From Companilactobacillus farciminis KCTC 3681 = DSM 20184 (GTDB lineage: Bacteria; Bacillota; Bacilli; Lactobacillales; Lactobacillaceae), in NCBI RefSeq assembly GCF_002706745.1, contig NZ_CP017702.1:744001-808000 (forward strand): a DNA stretch of 64,000 nucleotides. Reading direction: 5' to 3'. Positions within the stretch are counted from its first letter, which is position 1. Each line of letters begins with the position of its first letter. This document shows, one piece after another, positions 35,211 through 45,268 of this stretch. Position numbers and translations under genes: made by a program. Below the pieces are notes generated by a model that did not search any database, was not told the DNA's origin, and was given only the letters and a program-made list of their open reading frames with translations.

Positions 35211-36047
35211 TTATACAAAACTTTTGATTCCAAAGTATGCGATGACAATGATTGCCAAGACGATACGATACCAACCAAAGGCTTTGAAGTCGTTACGTTT
35301 GATATAATCAAGCAAGAACTTGATAGAAGCGTAAGCAACGATGAATGAAACTAATGTACCAACAAGTAGGATAATAGTTTGGTCTCCGGTGAAAGTATTG
35401 CCCTTCATGAAATACTTACCAATCTTCAAAAGACTAGCACCAAACATAGTTGGAATAGCTAAGAAGAATGAGAACTCAGTTGCGACAAAACGAGAAGTAC
35501 CAACTGTCATACCACCCAAAATAGTTGCTCCAGAACGAGAAGTACCAGGAACTAATGATAAGACTTGGAAAAGACCAATTGTAAAAGCAGTTTTGTATGA
35601 AAGCTGATCAAGGTCTTCAACTTGAGGACGTTTATTCTTCAACCAATTTTCGACGACAATGAATAAAATACCATAAATTAACAATGTGGCAGAAATAACT
35701 TGCCAGCTAGTAAGATGAGCATCCATCCAGTCGTTTAAAGGAAGTCCAATAACTACTGAAGGTATGATAGCAACCAAAACTTTGAACCAGATACTCCAAG
35801 TTTGATTTTTCTCACGGTGATTTTTTTTAGGTGAGAAAGGGTTCAACTTGTGGAAGTAAATGAGGATAACCGCTAAGATTGCCCCGAATTGAATAACTAC
35901 CATGAACATATTGATAAAAGCTGTAGATTCATTTAATTTGATGAATTCATCAGCTAAATACAAGTGTCCAGTTGAACTGATAGGTAGAAATTCTGTAAAA
36001 CCTTCGATAATACCCAAAATGATGGTTTTAATAATTTCAATGAACAT
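35211..36047 (-). CDS. uppP: Undecaprenyl-diphosphatase
   Basis: Removes one phosphate from undecaprenyl diphosphate so the lipid carrier can be reused for wall synthesis; overproduction gives bacitracin resistance. A 278-residue membrane protein with about eight helices and both catalytic signatures: [13 protein letters not shown] near the N-terminus and [10 protein letters not shown] near the middle. The ribosome site AGGAGA precedes the ATG. It is monocistronic with its own terminator. It acts in the same lipid cycle that the Bce module in this window protects. Confidence 0.95.
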   Translation of the reverse strand: MFIEIIKTIILGIIEGFTEFLPISSTGHLYLADEFIKLNESTAFINMFMVVIQFGAILAVILIYFHKLNPFSPKKNHREKNQTWSIWFKVLVAIIPSVVIGLPLNDWMDAHLTSWQVISATLLIYGILFIVVENWLKNKRPQVEDLDQLSYKTAFTIGLFQVLSLVPGTSRSGATILGGMTVGTSRFVATEFSFFLAIPTMFGASLLKIGKYFMKGNTFTGDQTIILLVGTLVSFIVAYASIKFLLDYIKRNDFKAFGWYRIVLAIIVIAYFGIKSFV

Positions 36048-36080
36048 GATTAATAATATTCTCCTGAGTTAAATTTGGAA

Positions 36081-37097
36081 CTAGATAAAGTGTACACAAA
36101 CACACTCAGGAATGGAAATTTTATTTTCTAAAGGTGTTAGATTTCCTTTGTTAGGATTACGTTTGAAAATTGTCAAATCGTCACTGTCTTGGTTAGCAGC
36201 TAACAAATATTTTTCAGAAGGATCTAATTCAAAATCACGAGGTCCTTTACCGTTAGTTGAAACTGTGTTGAGTTTCTTTAGGCGGTCACCATTCTTATCA
36301 ACACTGAAAGTAGCAATGGTATCAGCACCACGAGTTGAAACATATAAGAATTTACCGTCTTTTGAGATACGGATAGCAGCAGTAGTGTTCTTTTGTTCAT
36401 CTTTAGCAGCATCAACTTCATCAACTAATGTCAAACCAGCAGTTTCTGCATCGTATTCCATAACTAAAACTTTTGAAGCTAATTCGCAGGCAACGTAAAC
36501 GATAGGTTTTGTTGGGTGGAAGACTAGGTGTCTTGGAGCGTATCCAGCTGGAGCAATGTAGTTGTTCATTAGTTTTGGTTCTTTAGGGTCGTCAATGTTG
36601 TAAATATAAATACGGTCAGCACCGTAATCACAAATAATCAATTTGCCATCGGGAGTTAAAGCACTGAAGTGAGGCTTTGATTGATCTTGTTCGGCACGTG
36701 GACCATGACCTTCAAATTTAACTTCTGAATAGTGTTCGATTTTGCCATCGTCAGTTAAATGGTCGATCTTTACTTTGCTCAAGTGGAAGTAGGCACTGAA
36801 AATCAAATTGCGACTAGGGTCAAATTTAACGTAAGAGGGGGAAGTTTCCTCTGAGAAATCCTCATCCAATAATTTAGGCTCGTTGTTGATATCGTAAACA
36901 ACAATACCACCACGATCGTCTTTTTTAGCTAAAGCAATCAATTTCATATCATTAGTTACATCGACATAAGTAGGTCCATTTAATTCGACCAAAACTTTAG
37001 GTGTAGTCATTTCGCCAGTTTCTGAGTCGAAGTCAGCAGAATAGACACCTTTACCTGTCTTTTTTGTGTAACCGCTTAAAAGAAGCTTTTCAATCAT
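36081..37097 (-). CDS. Lactonase-family beta-propeller protein (6-phosphogluconolactonase-like)
   Basis: A 338-residue soluble seven-bladed propeller of the Pgl/YkgB type. Repeated blade patterns occur throughout (DGKLIICDYGADRIYIYNI, DGKFLYVSTRGADTIATFSV, SEKYLLAANQDSDDLTIFK), with GYAPRHLVFHPTKP carrying the conserved Arg-His region. Family members hydrolyse 6-phosphogluconolactone, but the specificity here is unproven. GGAGGAA precedes the ATG. It is divergent from the AI-2E-family permease gene, 75 bp away. Confidence 0.87.
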   Translation of the reverse strand: MIEKLLLSGYTKKTGKGVYSADFDSETGEMTTPKVLVELNGPTYVDVTNDMKLIALAKKDDRGGIVVYDINNEPKLLDEDFSEETSPSYVKFDPSRNLIFSAYFHLSKVKIDHLTDDGKIEHYSEVKFEGHGPRAEQDQSKPHFSALTPDGKLIICDYGADRIYIYNIDDPKEPKLMNNYIAPAGYAPRHLVFHPTKPIVYVACELASKVLVMEYDAETAGLTLVDEVDAAKDEQKNTTAAIRISKDGKFLYVSTRGADTIATFSVDKNGDRLKKLNTVSTNGKGPRDFELDPSEKYLLAANQDSDDLTIFKRNPNKGNLTPLENKISIPECVCVHFI

Positions 37098-37172
37098 TAC
37101 AATTCCTCCAAATAATGTATAGTATTATAATATACAGTATAATCTTTGTATAAAATTTTTGGGGAGCAATCT

Positions 37173-38381
37173 ATGCGAGAAACACCGGAAAAAAATAAAA
37201 GTTGGTTTTATAAATGGTTCTTAAACAACCAATTGACGGTGATTTTGATTAATATTTTTTTAGTATTTTTGATTATATTTTTATTTTCAAAAATCAGTTT
37301 CGTTTTCCAACCAGTCGGACAAATTTTGGGAATTATTATGCCACCGGTCATCTTGGCCTTGGTATTGTATTATTTGATTAATCCGCTGATCAATGTTTTG
37401 GAAAATAAACTTCACGTTAATCGGATTATTTCAATTGCCTTTGTTTTTATTATTATTTTGGCATTATTGATTTGGGGCGTTATGTCTCTGATTCCCTTCG
37501 TACAAAGCCAAATTGATTCATTAGTCAAAAATTGGCCACAGTACTGGGATTCATTGAATAAGAGTTTGCAGAATATGTTCTCTGACCCTAAGCTTCACCT
37601 GGTTAAGGAACGTTTAGCTGCAACTAATGCCAGTATCACGAAGAATTTTGAGAAGTCTATGAGTCATGTTTTGCCACAAACGATGAATAACTTAAGTTCA
37701 GCAGTAAGTGTCTTGACGAATGTTGTCATGATTTTATTGACGGCGCCATTTATCTTGTTCTTTATGTTAAAGGACGATAAGAAGTTTAAAGTGTCAGTCG
37801 TTAAATTCGTTCCTAATCGTTTGAAGAAGTCAGTTAGCGATATGCTTTCAGAAATCAGTCAGGCTTTGAGTTCCTACATTACTGGTCAGTTGACGGTAGC
37901 CTTCTGGGTTGCGGTCATGTTCTTTGTTGGGTATCTGATCATTGGTCAGCGATATGCCTTGATTTTAGGTATCGTTGCCGGAATTTTAAACTTGATTCCT
38001 TATATTGGTTCAGCTCTAGCATTGATTCCATCACTGGTCATTGCGGCTTTCATTGCTCCATCAATGGTTATAAAAGTATTGATCGTCTTTGCTGTCGAGC
38101 AGACGATAGAAACACGTGTTATTTCACCGATTATTGTTGGTAATAAGATGCAAATGCATCCTGTAACGACAATTCTAGTTTTATTAGTTTCAGCTGGATT
38201 GTACGGTTTAATAGGGATGATTGCTGGTATACCAATCTTTGCTATTTTAAAGATTATTTGTACAAGAATCTTCAATTGGTTCAAACGTAATTCTTCTTGG
38301 TACGATGAAGAAGATGTTGAACCACTTGATGAAACGACACCTGCAAAAGATACAGAAACTTCGAAGAAAAATCACAAATAA
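37173..38381 (+). CDS. AI-2E family transporter (PerM/YtvI-like permease)
   Basis: A 402-residue membrane protein with seven to eight helices: a helix pair at the N-terminus, a hydrophilic segment (about 120-190, FVQSQIDSLVKNWPQYW), and a membrane block at about 230-365 with GILNLIPYIGSALALIPS, the family signature. The C-terminal tail is acidic. Family members have been linked to AI-2 export or Na+/H+ antiport, so the substrate is open. The ATG at 37173 follows GGGGAG; the ORF could be opened nine codons earlier without ribosome site. Confidence 0.88.
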   Translation: MRETPEKNKSWFYKWFLNNQLTVILINIFLVFLIIFLFSKISFVFQPVGQILGIIMPPVILALVLYYLINPLINVLENKLHVNRIISIAFVFIIILALLIWGVMSLIPFVQSQIDSLVKNWPQYWDSLNKSLQNMFSDPKLHLVKERLAATNASITKNFEKSMSHVLPQTMNNLSSAVSVLTNVVMILLTAPFILFFMLKDDKKFKVSVVKFVPNRLKKSVSDMLSEISQALSSYITGQLTVAFWVAVMFFVGYLIIGQRYALILGIVAGILNLIPYIGSALALIPSLVIAAFIAPSMVIKVLIVFAVEQTIETRVISPIIVGNKMQMHPVTTILVLLVSAGLYGLIGMIAGIPIFAILKIICTRIFNWFKRNSSWYDEEDVEPLDETTPAKDTETSKKNHK

Positions 38382-38392
38382 TTCAAAAACCA

Positions 38393-38421
38393 TTGTCTAG
38401 ACCGTACAAATCGTATATAAT
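38393..38421 (+). promoter_or_regulatory. Promoter of the trmL leader
   Basis: TTGTCT (38393-38398), 17-bp spacer, TATAAT (38416-38421). Transcription should begin near 38428, giving a leader of about 140 nt before trmL. Confidence 0.7.
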
Positions 38422-38496
38422 GTTTTATGAGTTTTGGGGTTATTTGTTTTTCTCAGAAGTGATTTTGACAAAAGCAAGTAAACAAGAGGCTATACT

Positions 38497-38541
38497 AGCG
38501 CATGTCCTTGCTGTGATGTTCACCGAGGTCATGCGCTTTTT
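38497..38541 (+). terminator. Terminator-like hairpin in the trmL leader (possible attenuator)
   Basis: AGCGCATG (38497-38504) pairs perfectly with CATGCGCT (38530-38537), with inner pairs CCT/AGG and GTG/CAC, followed by five T. It ends only about 25 bp before the trmL start. AGCAAG (38473-38478) could instead pair with CTTGCT (38507-38512) and open the hairpin. That arrangement suggests attenuation, but it may simply end the upstream permease transcript. Confidence 0.65.
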
Positions 38542-38565
38542 GTTTATGTAAAAGGAGATTAAATA

Positions 38566-39075
38566 ATGACGAACCATATTGCGCTTTACGAACCATTGAT
38601 GCCAGCTAATACTGGTAACATCGCTAGAACTTGTGCAGGAACTAACACTAAATTACATTTGATCAGACCTTTAGGTTTCAATACTGACGATGCTCACATG
38701 AAACGTGCTGGTTTAGATTACTGGGAAAAGGTTGACATTACTTATCACGATGATTTAGATGATTTTTTGCAATCAATTCCTGATGATAAGTATCTATACT
38801 TAATTACAAAGTTCTCAGATAAGATTTACAGTGATCAAGATTTTTCAGATACTTCAGTTGACCATTATTTCTTGTTCGGTAAAGAAACAACTGGTTTGCC
38901 AGAGGATTTCATGCGTCGTAATCCTGAAAAATGTTTGAGAATTCCGATGAGTGATAATATTCGTGCATTGAACTTATCTAACAGTGCAGCTTTGGTTATT
39001 TACGAAGCCGTACGTCAACAACATTTTGCTGGTTTAGAATTAAGTCATCATTATGAACATGATAAATTAGATTAG
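38566..39075 (+). CDS. trmL: tRNA (cytidine(34)-2'-O)-methyltransferase
   Basis: Methylates the ribose of the wobble base 34 in certain leucine tRNAs using S-adenosylmethionine. The 169-residue SPOUT enzyme has the three family motifs: [17 protein letters not shown] (with the conserved Asn and Arg), [12 protein letters not shown], and [27 protein letters not shown], which forms the trefoil knot. AAAGGAGA precedes the ATG. The next gene begins 10 bp after its stop. Confidence 0.95.
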   Translation: MTNHIALYEPLMPANTGNIARTCAGTNTKLHLIRPLGFNTDDAHMKRAGLDYWEKVDITYHDDLDDFLQSIPDDKYLYLITKFSDKIYSDQDFSDTSVDHYFLFGKETTGLPEDFMRRNPEKCLRIPMSDNIRALNLSNSAALVIYEAVRQQHFAGLELSHHYEHDKLD

Positions 39076-39085
39076 GAGAAAAGCT

Positions 39086-39508
39086 ATGAAAATTAATAAA
39101 GGTGCAGTTAGTGTTCAAGCATTTCATTACGATGTTGAATCACCAAGTGCTGATGAGAAGAGTACTTTAAATATTAGTATTGAGCATCCTGAATTTAAAG
39201 ATGAGAACGGGCAACCTATGAATGAGGACGAAGGAAAGATTTTCCAAGTTGTTATTCCTTTTGAAATTCATATGAAAGATGCTCCTTTTAAGGTTTCAGG
39301 ATTAGTCGGACAAGTAGTTCAACCAGTAGGTTTCCACGGTGAAGCAGAAGACCTAGATGGCAAGCAAGTTCAACAGATTTCTCGTTCAGCAGTTGAGTAC
39401 ATTGAAACATTAACTTATCAAGTTACTAGCGTAACGTTGAACCATGGTGTTTCATTGAACTTTACTAAAGATGCTGAAATCAAGCCTAATAATGAAGAAG
39501 ATAAATAA
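39086..39508 (+). CDS. DUF1149 family protein (SecB-like fold)
   Basis: A 140-residue acidic cytoplasmic protein, beta-rich, found widely in Lactobacillales. The segments VQAFHYDVE and FQVVIPFEIHMKDAPFKVSGLVGQVVQ fit the family, which is predicted to be SecB-like; its role has not been shown. It follows trmL by 10 bp with a good AGGAGA site and is closed by a terminator. Confidence 0.82.
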   Translation: MKINKGAVSVQAFHYDVESPSADEKSTLNISIEHPEFKDENGQPMNEDEGKIFQVVIPFEIHMKDAPFKVSGLVGQVVQPVGFHGEAEDLDGKQVQQISRSAVEYIETLTYQVTSVTLNHGVSLNFTKDAEIKPNNEEDK

Positions 39509-39532
39509 ACAGTCCTTGCGGGCTGTTTTTTT
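39509..39532 (+). terminator. Terminator after the DUF1149 gene
   Basis: ACAGTCC pairs with GGGCTGT around TTGC, followed by eight T. Confidence 0.82.
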
Positions 39533-39590
39533 TAATGTTCAAAAAAGGTATAATTTTAGATGATTACTTTTAAATTCATGTGAGGTACTT

Positions 39591-41966
39591 ATGGTTAAAA
39601 AAAAGGCAAGTTCAAGGCCTAGAAAGAGTAAAAAAACCGTTGATAATTCACGGCTGATTAGATCTCTAGTCAGTTTAGTGTGGATAATCTTGGCGATTCT
39701 AGGCTTATTCAAGTTTGGTCTCGTTGGTAAGACTTTCGATAATATTTATCGGATTTTTGTCGGGGATAGTTATCCAGTATTATTGATTATCAGTATCGTT
39801 GTAGCGGCGTTCATCATTGCTACTGGGCGATTCCCATTGTTGTCGCCCAAACGAAATTTTGGTTTTTTGTTTGTTTATTTAGGAACATTAATAATTTTAC
39901 ACGGCATTTTCTTTTCCAGTATGTCGCTATATCACAATTATAATCTCGTCACATGGAATACTTTGTCCGCCGATATAACGCAAGTTGATGTCGATGGATC
40001 AGTCGGTGGAGGGATGATAGGTTCGTATCTATACAGTTTCTTCATGCCGATGTTTTCAAGTGTGGGAACGTATTTTGTTACTGCTTTAATTATTTTTATT
40101 GGAATTTTGATGTTATTAAACGTTACGATGAAACAAGTTTCGGTTGTAACGACTGATATTTTAGTTTCTTTAAAGCATCTGGCTCTAAAAATTAAGGATG
40201 TTTTAGTTGGTCATTACAGTAATTATGTTGATCAAAAGAAGACCCAGAAGGTTTCGCTTAACTCTGATAAGCCTAAAAAGCCTACTCCAATAGTAAGAGA
40301 TGACAATAAAACTGAGGATGGCTTCAATAGTTTTGCTGAGGATAAAAAAGAAGATCTGCCAGATGACTTTGAAATTGAAGGGGCACCAAAGCCTCCAACA
40401 AAACCAGTTTCAGAAGCTACAGTAGTCTCGAAACCATATGGAATCGATGGCACGAAGGATAAAGATTTGCCAGATCCAGTCGGTTACAAGAAAGCTGAGT
40501 CAGTTAATAATGACGGCTACGTGTTGCCTTCAGTCGATTTGTTGAAACAAGTACCACAGACTGATCAGACTTCAGAAGTTCATTTGATTGAAGAAAATAA
40601 AGACAAGTTACGTCAGACTTTCAAGAGTTTTGGAGTCGATGTTGAAGTTAAGAAAGCTAGTTTGGGACCAACTATTACAAAATATGAAGTTCAACCAGCA
40701 GTCGGCGTTAAGGTAAGTAAAATTGTCAATTTAGCAGATGACTTAGCTTTAGCCTTGGCTGCCAAAGATATTCGTATTGAAGCGCCAATCCCCGGGAAAC
40801 CATTTGTTGGTATCGAAGTACCTAATAAGACGATTTCAACAGTTTCCTTTAAAGATATTACCGAGAATCAAAAGGATAAAACGCATCCGTTAGTTGTTCC
40901 ACTTGGTAAGGATGTTTCTGGTAACATTATTGAAGCAAATATTACTAAAATGCCCCATTTGTTGATTGCCGGTTCCACTGGTAGTGGTAAGTCTGTAGCT
41001 ATCAATACGATTATTACGGGTATTTTGATGAAGGCTAAACCCAACGAAGTTAAATTGATTTTGATTGATCCGAAGATGGTTGAATTAAACGTTTATAACG
41101 GTATTCCGCATTTATTAATTCCAGTAGTTACTGATGCTAGACGAGCTGCTGGAGCGTTACAAAAAGCTGTTAAAGAAATGGAACGCCGTTATAAATTGTT
41201 TGCGGAAACTAGTCATCGTAATATTGGCGAGTATAACGCCGACGTTGATAAGTTCAATGAAACAGCAGCTGACGAAGACAAGATGGAACGATTACCGTTT
41301 ATTGTCGTTATCGTTGATGAATTGTCTGACTTGATGATGGTAGCTGGACATGAAGTTGAAGCTGCAATCGTTCGTTTAGCTCAAATGGCACGTGCGGCTG
41401 GATTGCATATCATTATCGCTACGCAACGTCCGTCAGTTGATGTTATTACTGGTCTGATCAAAGCTAATATTCCATCAAGAATGGCCTTTGCCGTTTCCAG
41501 TGGGGTCGACTCTAGAACTATTTTGGACTCAGTGGGGGCAGAGAAGCTCTTAGGACGTGGCGATATGCTTTTCCAACCAATCGGGAAGAGTAAGCCAGTT
41601 CGACTTCAGGGAGCTTATATTTCCGAATCAGAGGTTGAAAATGTTGTGAAATTTGTTAGTGAACAACAAGAAGCGCACTATGATGAAGAAATGATTCCTA
41701 CTGATATCGAAGAAGGTGCTAGCGACAGTGATAAGCCAGAAGATGAATACTGGGATGATGCAGTCGATATGATAGTTAAAGGACAGTCAGCCAGTGTTTC
41801 CATGCTTCAAAGAAGATTCGCTATCGGTTATAATCGAGCTGCAAGAATGGTCGATGAGATGGAAAATAAGGGCATCGTGGGGCCTTCAGAGGGTAGTAAG
41901 CCACGGAAGGTATTGATTACTCCCGAACAATTAGAAACAATAAGAAAAAATCAGGTGAAAAATTGA
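39591..41966 (+). CDS. ftsK: DNA translocase FtsK/SpoIIIE
   Basis: Pumps chromosomal DNA through the closing septum. A 791-residue protein: basic N-terminus, four to five membrane helices (about 22-190), an acidic/proline linker (200-330), the motor (330-720) with Walker A GSTGSGKS (about 460) and Walker B FIVVIVDELSDLMM, and a C-terminal winged-helix gamma domain (about 725-790, SVSMLQRRFAIGYNRAARMVDEME) that reads the polar guide sequences. GAGG precedes the ATG. The ymfF start overlaps its stop by 4 nt. Confidence 0.95.
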   Translation: MVKKKASSRPRKSKKTVDNSRLIRSLVSLVWIILAILGLFKFGLVGKTFDNIYRIFVGDSYPVLLIISIVVAAFIIATGRFPLLSPKRNFGFLFVYLGTLIILHGIFFSSMSLYHNYNLVTWNTLSADITQVDVDGSVGGGMIGSYLYSFFMPMFSSVGTYFVTALIIFIGILMLLNVTMKQVSVVTTDILVSLKHLALKIKDVLVGHYSNYVDQKKTQKVSLNSDKPKKPTPIVRDDNKTEDGFNSFAEDKKEDLPDDFEIEGAPKPPTKPVSEATVVSKPYGIDGTKDKDLPDPVGYKKAESVNNDGYVLPSVDLLKQVPQTDQTSEVHLIEENKDKLRQTFKSFGVDVEVKKASLGPTITKYEVQPAVGVKVSKIVNLADDLALALAAKDIRIEAPIPGKPFVGIEVPNKTISTVSFKDITENQKDKTHPLVVPLGKDVSGNIIEANITKMPHLLIAGSTGSGKSVAINTIITGILMKAKPNEVKLILIDPKMVELNVYNGIPHLLIPVVTDARRAAGALQKAVKEMERRYKLFAETSHRNIGEYNADVDKFNETAADEDKMERLPFIVVIVDELSDLMMVAGHEVEAAIVRLAQMARAAGLHIIIATQRPSVDVITGLIKANIPSRMAFAVSSGVDSRTILDSVGAEKLLGRGDMLFQPIGKSKPVRLQGAYISESEVENVVKFVSEQQEAHYDEEMIPTDIEEGASDSDKPEDEYWDDAVDMIVKGQSASVSMLQRRFAIGYNRAARMVDEMENKGIVGPSEGSKPRKVLITPEQLETIRKNQVKN

Positions 41967-43246
41967 GAAAAACATTAGCAAAGAATATTTTCTTAAACAT
42001 AAATCCAATCAAAAAATTCCGAACTATTAAAATTCAAGTTGATTTTCTTCGTCCTTTGAAGAAAGAAGAAACTACTAGTCGTCGTCTATTGGCTAACGTT
42101 ATGTCCAATTCAACGGCTAATTATCCTAGTTTTCGATCGATAAATGACCGTGAGATGGAGTTGTATGGTTCAGAGATCAATGTCTTTACGCGTAATCTGT
42201 TGAATTTTAATGACTTAGCTTTCAGCATTGAATTTGCTGATCCTAAGTTTTTGATTGATGGTCAAACACAAATTAAAGACAACCTAGAATTGTTGAATGA
42301 AATAATTTTTAAACTAAATTTAATGGGACAGAAGTTTGATCAAATTGCCTTTGACACAGAAAAACGCAATTTGATGTCTAATTTGGTTTCTATTCAAGAT
42401 AATCAGGATTTAGTCAGTACACTTGGATTAACTAAGTTGATTTATCAAAACAATCCTGATCGTCAGGTACCAATTTTTGGAAATATTGACCAATTGAATG
42501 CTTTAACTAATGAACAATTGTTAAAAATGTATCGAGATGTGATTAAAAACGATACCGTTGTGATCAATGTTGTTGGAAATGTCGATGAAGAAAAATTTGC
42601 TGAAGATATTTTAACTAGTGGCTTTTATACTCAAATGAATAATGAACGTCTAGATTTGAAAATTGAATTCGATAAGTTCAATCAATTAATTACCAATCCA
42701 GCTGAAAAAATTGAACATAAGCATCTTAATCAGAGTCGAATTGCTTTAGCCTACGCAACTGAAGGTGTATCTAAAAAGTTCAATCGTTTGGCACCTCAGA
42801 TCATGAACTTGATTTTGGGTGGCGATGATCAATCACAATTGTTCCAACAAGTCCGAGAAAAAAATAGTTTAGCTTATTCGGTCTCCAGTACCTATCAGCC
42901 TTTGAGTCATTTGGTTACGATTCAAGCTGGATTAGATGCTGATTCAGTTCAAAAGGCGTTGGACTTGATCAACCAGCAAATTGAGTTCATTAAAAATGGT
43001 AAGTTTAGCGATAATCAAGTTGAACACGCCCAAAAAGTCATGGTGACAAGACGAAAGATAGCAACTGATTCGATTCAGTACTACATCATGCGCAGTATTT
43101 GGGAAACTGTTTATCCTAAAACACTTTTGAGCGATGAACAATTTCAAACGGAATTAGATAATTTAGATCGTGAACATATTGCTAGCGTAGCCAACAATTT
43201 GCATGCTATTGCACAATATCAGTTGATTGGAGATTCAAATGACTGA
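41963..43246 (+). CDS. ymfF: EF-P 5-aminopentanol modification-associated protein, YmfF/YfmF (inactive M16 peptidase-like)
   Basis: A 427-residue M16 (insulinase) homologue. It lacks the HxxEH zinc motif that its partner has, so it is presumably the noncatalytic half of a heterodimer, like the alpha subunits of mitochondrial processing peptidase. The TTG start overlaps the ftsK stop (TTGA). In Bacillus the same order ftsK-ymfF-ymfH-ymfI-ymfM occurs. The link to EF-P modification rests on gene neighbourhood and annotation, not on anything visible in the protein. Confidence 0.88.
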   Translation: MRKTLAKNIFLNINPIKKFRTIKIQVDFLRPLKKEETTSRRLLANVMSNSTANYPSFRSINDREMELYGSEINVFTRNLLNFNDLAFSIEFADPKFLIDGQTQIKDNLELLNEIIFKLNLMGQKFDQIAFDTEKRNLMSNLVSIQDNQDLVSTLGLTKLIYQNNPDRQVPIFGNIDQLNALTNEQLLKMYRDVIKNDTVVINVVGNVDEEKFAEDILTSGFYTQMNNERLDLKIEFDKFNQLITNPAEKIEHKHLNQSRIALAYATEGVSKKFNRLAPQIMNLILGGDDQSQLFQQVREKNSLAYSVSSTYQPLSHLVTIQAGLDADSVQKALDLINQQIEFIKNGKFSDNQVEHAQKVMVTRRKIATDSIQYYIMRSIWETVYPKTLLSDEQFQTELDNLDREHIASVANNLHAIAQYQLIGDSND

Positions 43247-44477
43247 GAAGTTAGAAAAACAAACAAAGAAATTAAATAATGGTTTACAGATTACTGTCGT
43301 ACCAATGTCTGGCTTTAACCAAGTTTATGGTTTGGCGATGGCCAATTTTGGATCAGTAGATACGAAAACGAAGCAGGGAACATTGCCAGCTGGGATTGCT
43401 CATTTTATTGAACATAAATTGTTTGCTAAGCCTAACTATGACGTGTCGGAAAAATTTGCCCAATATGGTGCTAATTCCAATGCCTACACTAGTTACACAA
43501 AGACTGCTTATTTGTTCCAAACCTTAGACAATCCTTATGATAATTTGAAAATCTTGTTAGATTTAATTCAGAATCCATACTTTACCGATAAAAATGTTGC
43601 TTCTGAGCGTGGCATCATTGATCAAGAAATTCAAATGTATCTCGATATGCCCGAATGGGTCCTAGAACAAAGGATTCTTGGCCAACTATATCCCAATGAT
43701 CCGATTGCAGAAGACATTGCCGGATCAAGCGAGTCATTGCAACAAATCAATCGTGAAAACTTATTAGCTACATATCAACAAAATTATCGTCCGGATAATA
43801 TGAACTTAGTTTTAGTTGGTGATGTAGATTTTGAAAAAGTTGAAAAGATTGTTGAGAATTCTAATTTTCATCAAATCGATACGCCGTTGCAAAAAGTTAA
43901 TCGTCAATTTCAACCAATTGGTCAAGGTGGCTTTGAGACGATGGACATTAGTCAAGCCCGTAGCGCCTATGGAATCAGAATCGATACAGAAATGTCTGGG
44001 TACGATTTAGTAAAGAAACAATTTGAATTAAATATGATTATGGAGACTTTGATAGGGGAATCTTCTAAAAATTATCAAGAAATGAGTAATTCAGGTCTAA
44101 TTGATGATAGTTTTTCTTATAATGTAGTTGCAGAAAATAACTATTGTTTTATCATAATTAGTGGGTCAAATAATGATCCTGAAAAATTTCAAGCATATCT
44201 ACGTAATCACTTATCTTATAACTCATTAAAAGAAGTTCTAACAGATACCAAATTTGAAAGAATTAAACGTGATGCGATCGGTTCTTACTTGTTTGCTCAA
44301 AACTCACCTGAGGCGATTGCTAATCAGATGGCTGAACTTTATTTTTATGACGTCGATTATTTAGAATTGATCAATTTGATTGATTCAATCAAAAAAGATG
44401 ATGTCTTAATGATTGCAGAGAAATTTTTAAAAGATAATAACAGCACTTATTACAATCTTTTACCAAGTAGGAAGTAA
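43239..44477 (+). CDS. ymfH: M16-family zinc peptidase, YmfH/YfmH
   Basis: A 412-residue metallopeptidase-like protein with the inverted zinc motif HFIEHKLF (HxxEH) near residue 60 and the downstream glutamate region ERGIIDQEIQMY, so it should be catalytically competent. The ATG at 43239 follows GGAG within the end of ymfF (8 nt overlap). It probably forms a pair with YmfF. The substrate is unknown. Confidence 0.9.
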   Translation: MTEKLEKQTKKLNNGLQITVVPMSGFNQVYGLAMANFGSVDTKTKQGTLPAGIAHFIEHKLFAKPNYDVSEKFAQYGANSNAYTSYTKTAYLFQTLDNPYDNLKILLDLIQNPYFTDKNVASERGIIDQEIQMYLDMPEWVLEQRILGQLYPNDPIAEDIAGSSESLQQINRENLLATYQQNYRPDNMNLVLVGDVDFEKVEKIVENSNFHQIDTPLQKVNRQFQPIGQGGFETMDISQARSAYGIRIDTEMSGYDLVKKQFELNMIMETLIGESSKNYQEMSNSGLIDDSFSYNVVAENNYCFIIISGSNNDPEKFQAYLRNHLSYNSLKEVLTDTKFERIKRDAIGSYLFAQNSPEAIANQMAELYFYDVDYLELINLIDSIKKDDVLMIAEKFLKDNNSTYYNLLPSRK

Positions 44478-44480
44478 ACT

Positions 44481-45203
44481 ATGTATGCATTAGTTATGGG
44501 AAGTTCCGGTGACATTGGCGCAAGTAGTGCTAAGAAGCTAGCTCAAAAAGGCTGGTCATTATATTTGCACTACAACAAAAACCGCGAACGGATTGAAAAG
44601 TTACGCACCGAGCTTGTGGAAAAATATCCAAAACAGGATTTTATTCCTATTAAGTTCAATATGGAACAAGATTCAGTTGAACAATTGACTAGTCAGATTT
44701 TTGGACTGGATGCGATAGTCTTTGCTCAAGGTAATACTTACTATAAGCTGTTAGTTGATATTTCCGAAAAAGAAATCGATTCTTTGTGGAATATCCATGT
44801 GAAGTTGCCTATCTTGATTTTGCAGGCATTACAAGACAAGTTAGCAAAGACACATCATGGACGAATCGTTTTTATTGGGTCAATTTATGGAAAAATTGGT
44901 TCGGCGATGGAAGTGGTATATAGTACCGTCAAAGGAGCGATGTCGTCATTTGCGGATGCGTATGCTAAAGAAGTAGCTTCCTTAGGGATTTCCGTAAATG
45001 TCGTTGCTCCTGGTGCCGTCAATACAAAAATGAATACTCAAGAATTTTCTAACGAGGATCTTGAAAACGTTAAAGATGAAATTCCAGCAGATAGATTAGC
45101 AAATCCTGATGAAATAGCTGATTTGGTTAGTTATTTGGTTAATATCAAATCAAATTATTTAACGGGACAAACAATTTATTTTGCAGGCGGTTGGTTGCTG
45201 TAA
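44481..45203 (+). CDS. ymfI: SDR-family reductase YmfI (EF-P 5-aminopentanone reductase)
   Basis: A 240-residue Rossmann-fold oxidoreductase. The cofactor motif is GSSGDIGASSAK. The catalytic region has Ser in VFIGSIYGKIGS and YSTVKGA, that is, YxxxK. In Bacillus subtilis YmfI reduces the 5-aminopentanone group on EF-P lysine 32 to 5-aminopentanol, helping ribosomes through proline stretches. AGGAAG precedes the ATG, three bases after the ymfH stop. Confidence 0.9.
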   Translation: MYALVMGSSGDIGASSAKKLAQKGWSLYLHYNKNRERIEKLRTELVEKYPKQDFIPIKFNMEQDSVEQLTSQIFGLDAIVFAQGNTYYKLLVDISEKEIDSLWNIHVKLPILILQALQDKLAKTHHGRIVFIGSIYGKIGSAMEVVYSTVKGAMSSFADAYAKEVASLGISVNVVAPGAVNTKMNTQEFSNEDLENVKDEIPADRLANPDEIADLVSYLVNIKSNYLTGQTIYFAGGWLL

Positions 45204-45268
45204 GCTCGCTAGTAGTTAGATAATAATATATGTTATACTTAGAAAAATTAGTTAATCGGTGGTAAATA

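Noticed and set aside
38465..38496. MerR-type promoter with 20-bp spacer (TTGACA...TATACT) before trmL
   Set aside because: No dyad lies in the spacer, as MerR-family sites need, and a standard promoter is present upstream.
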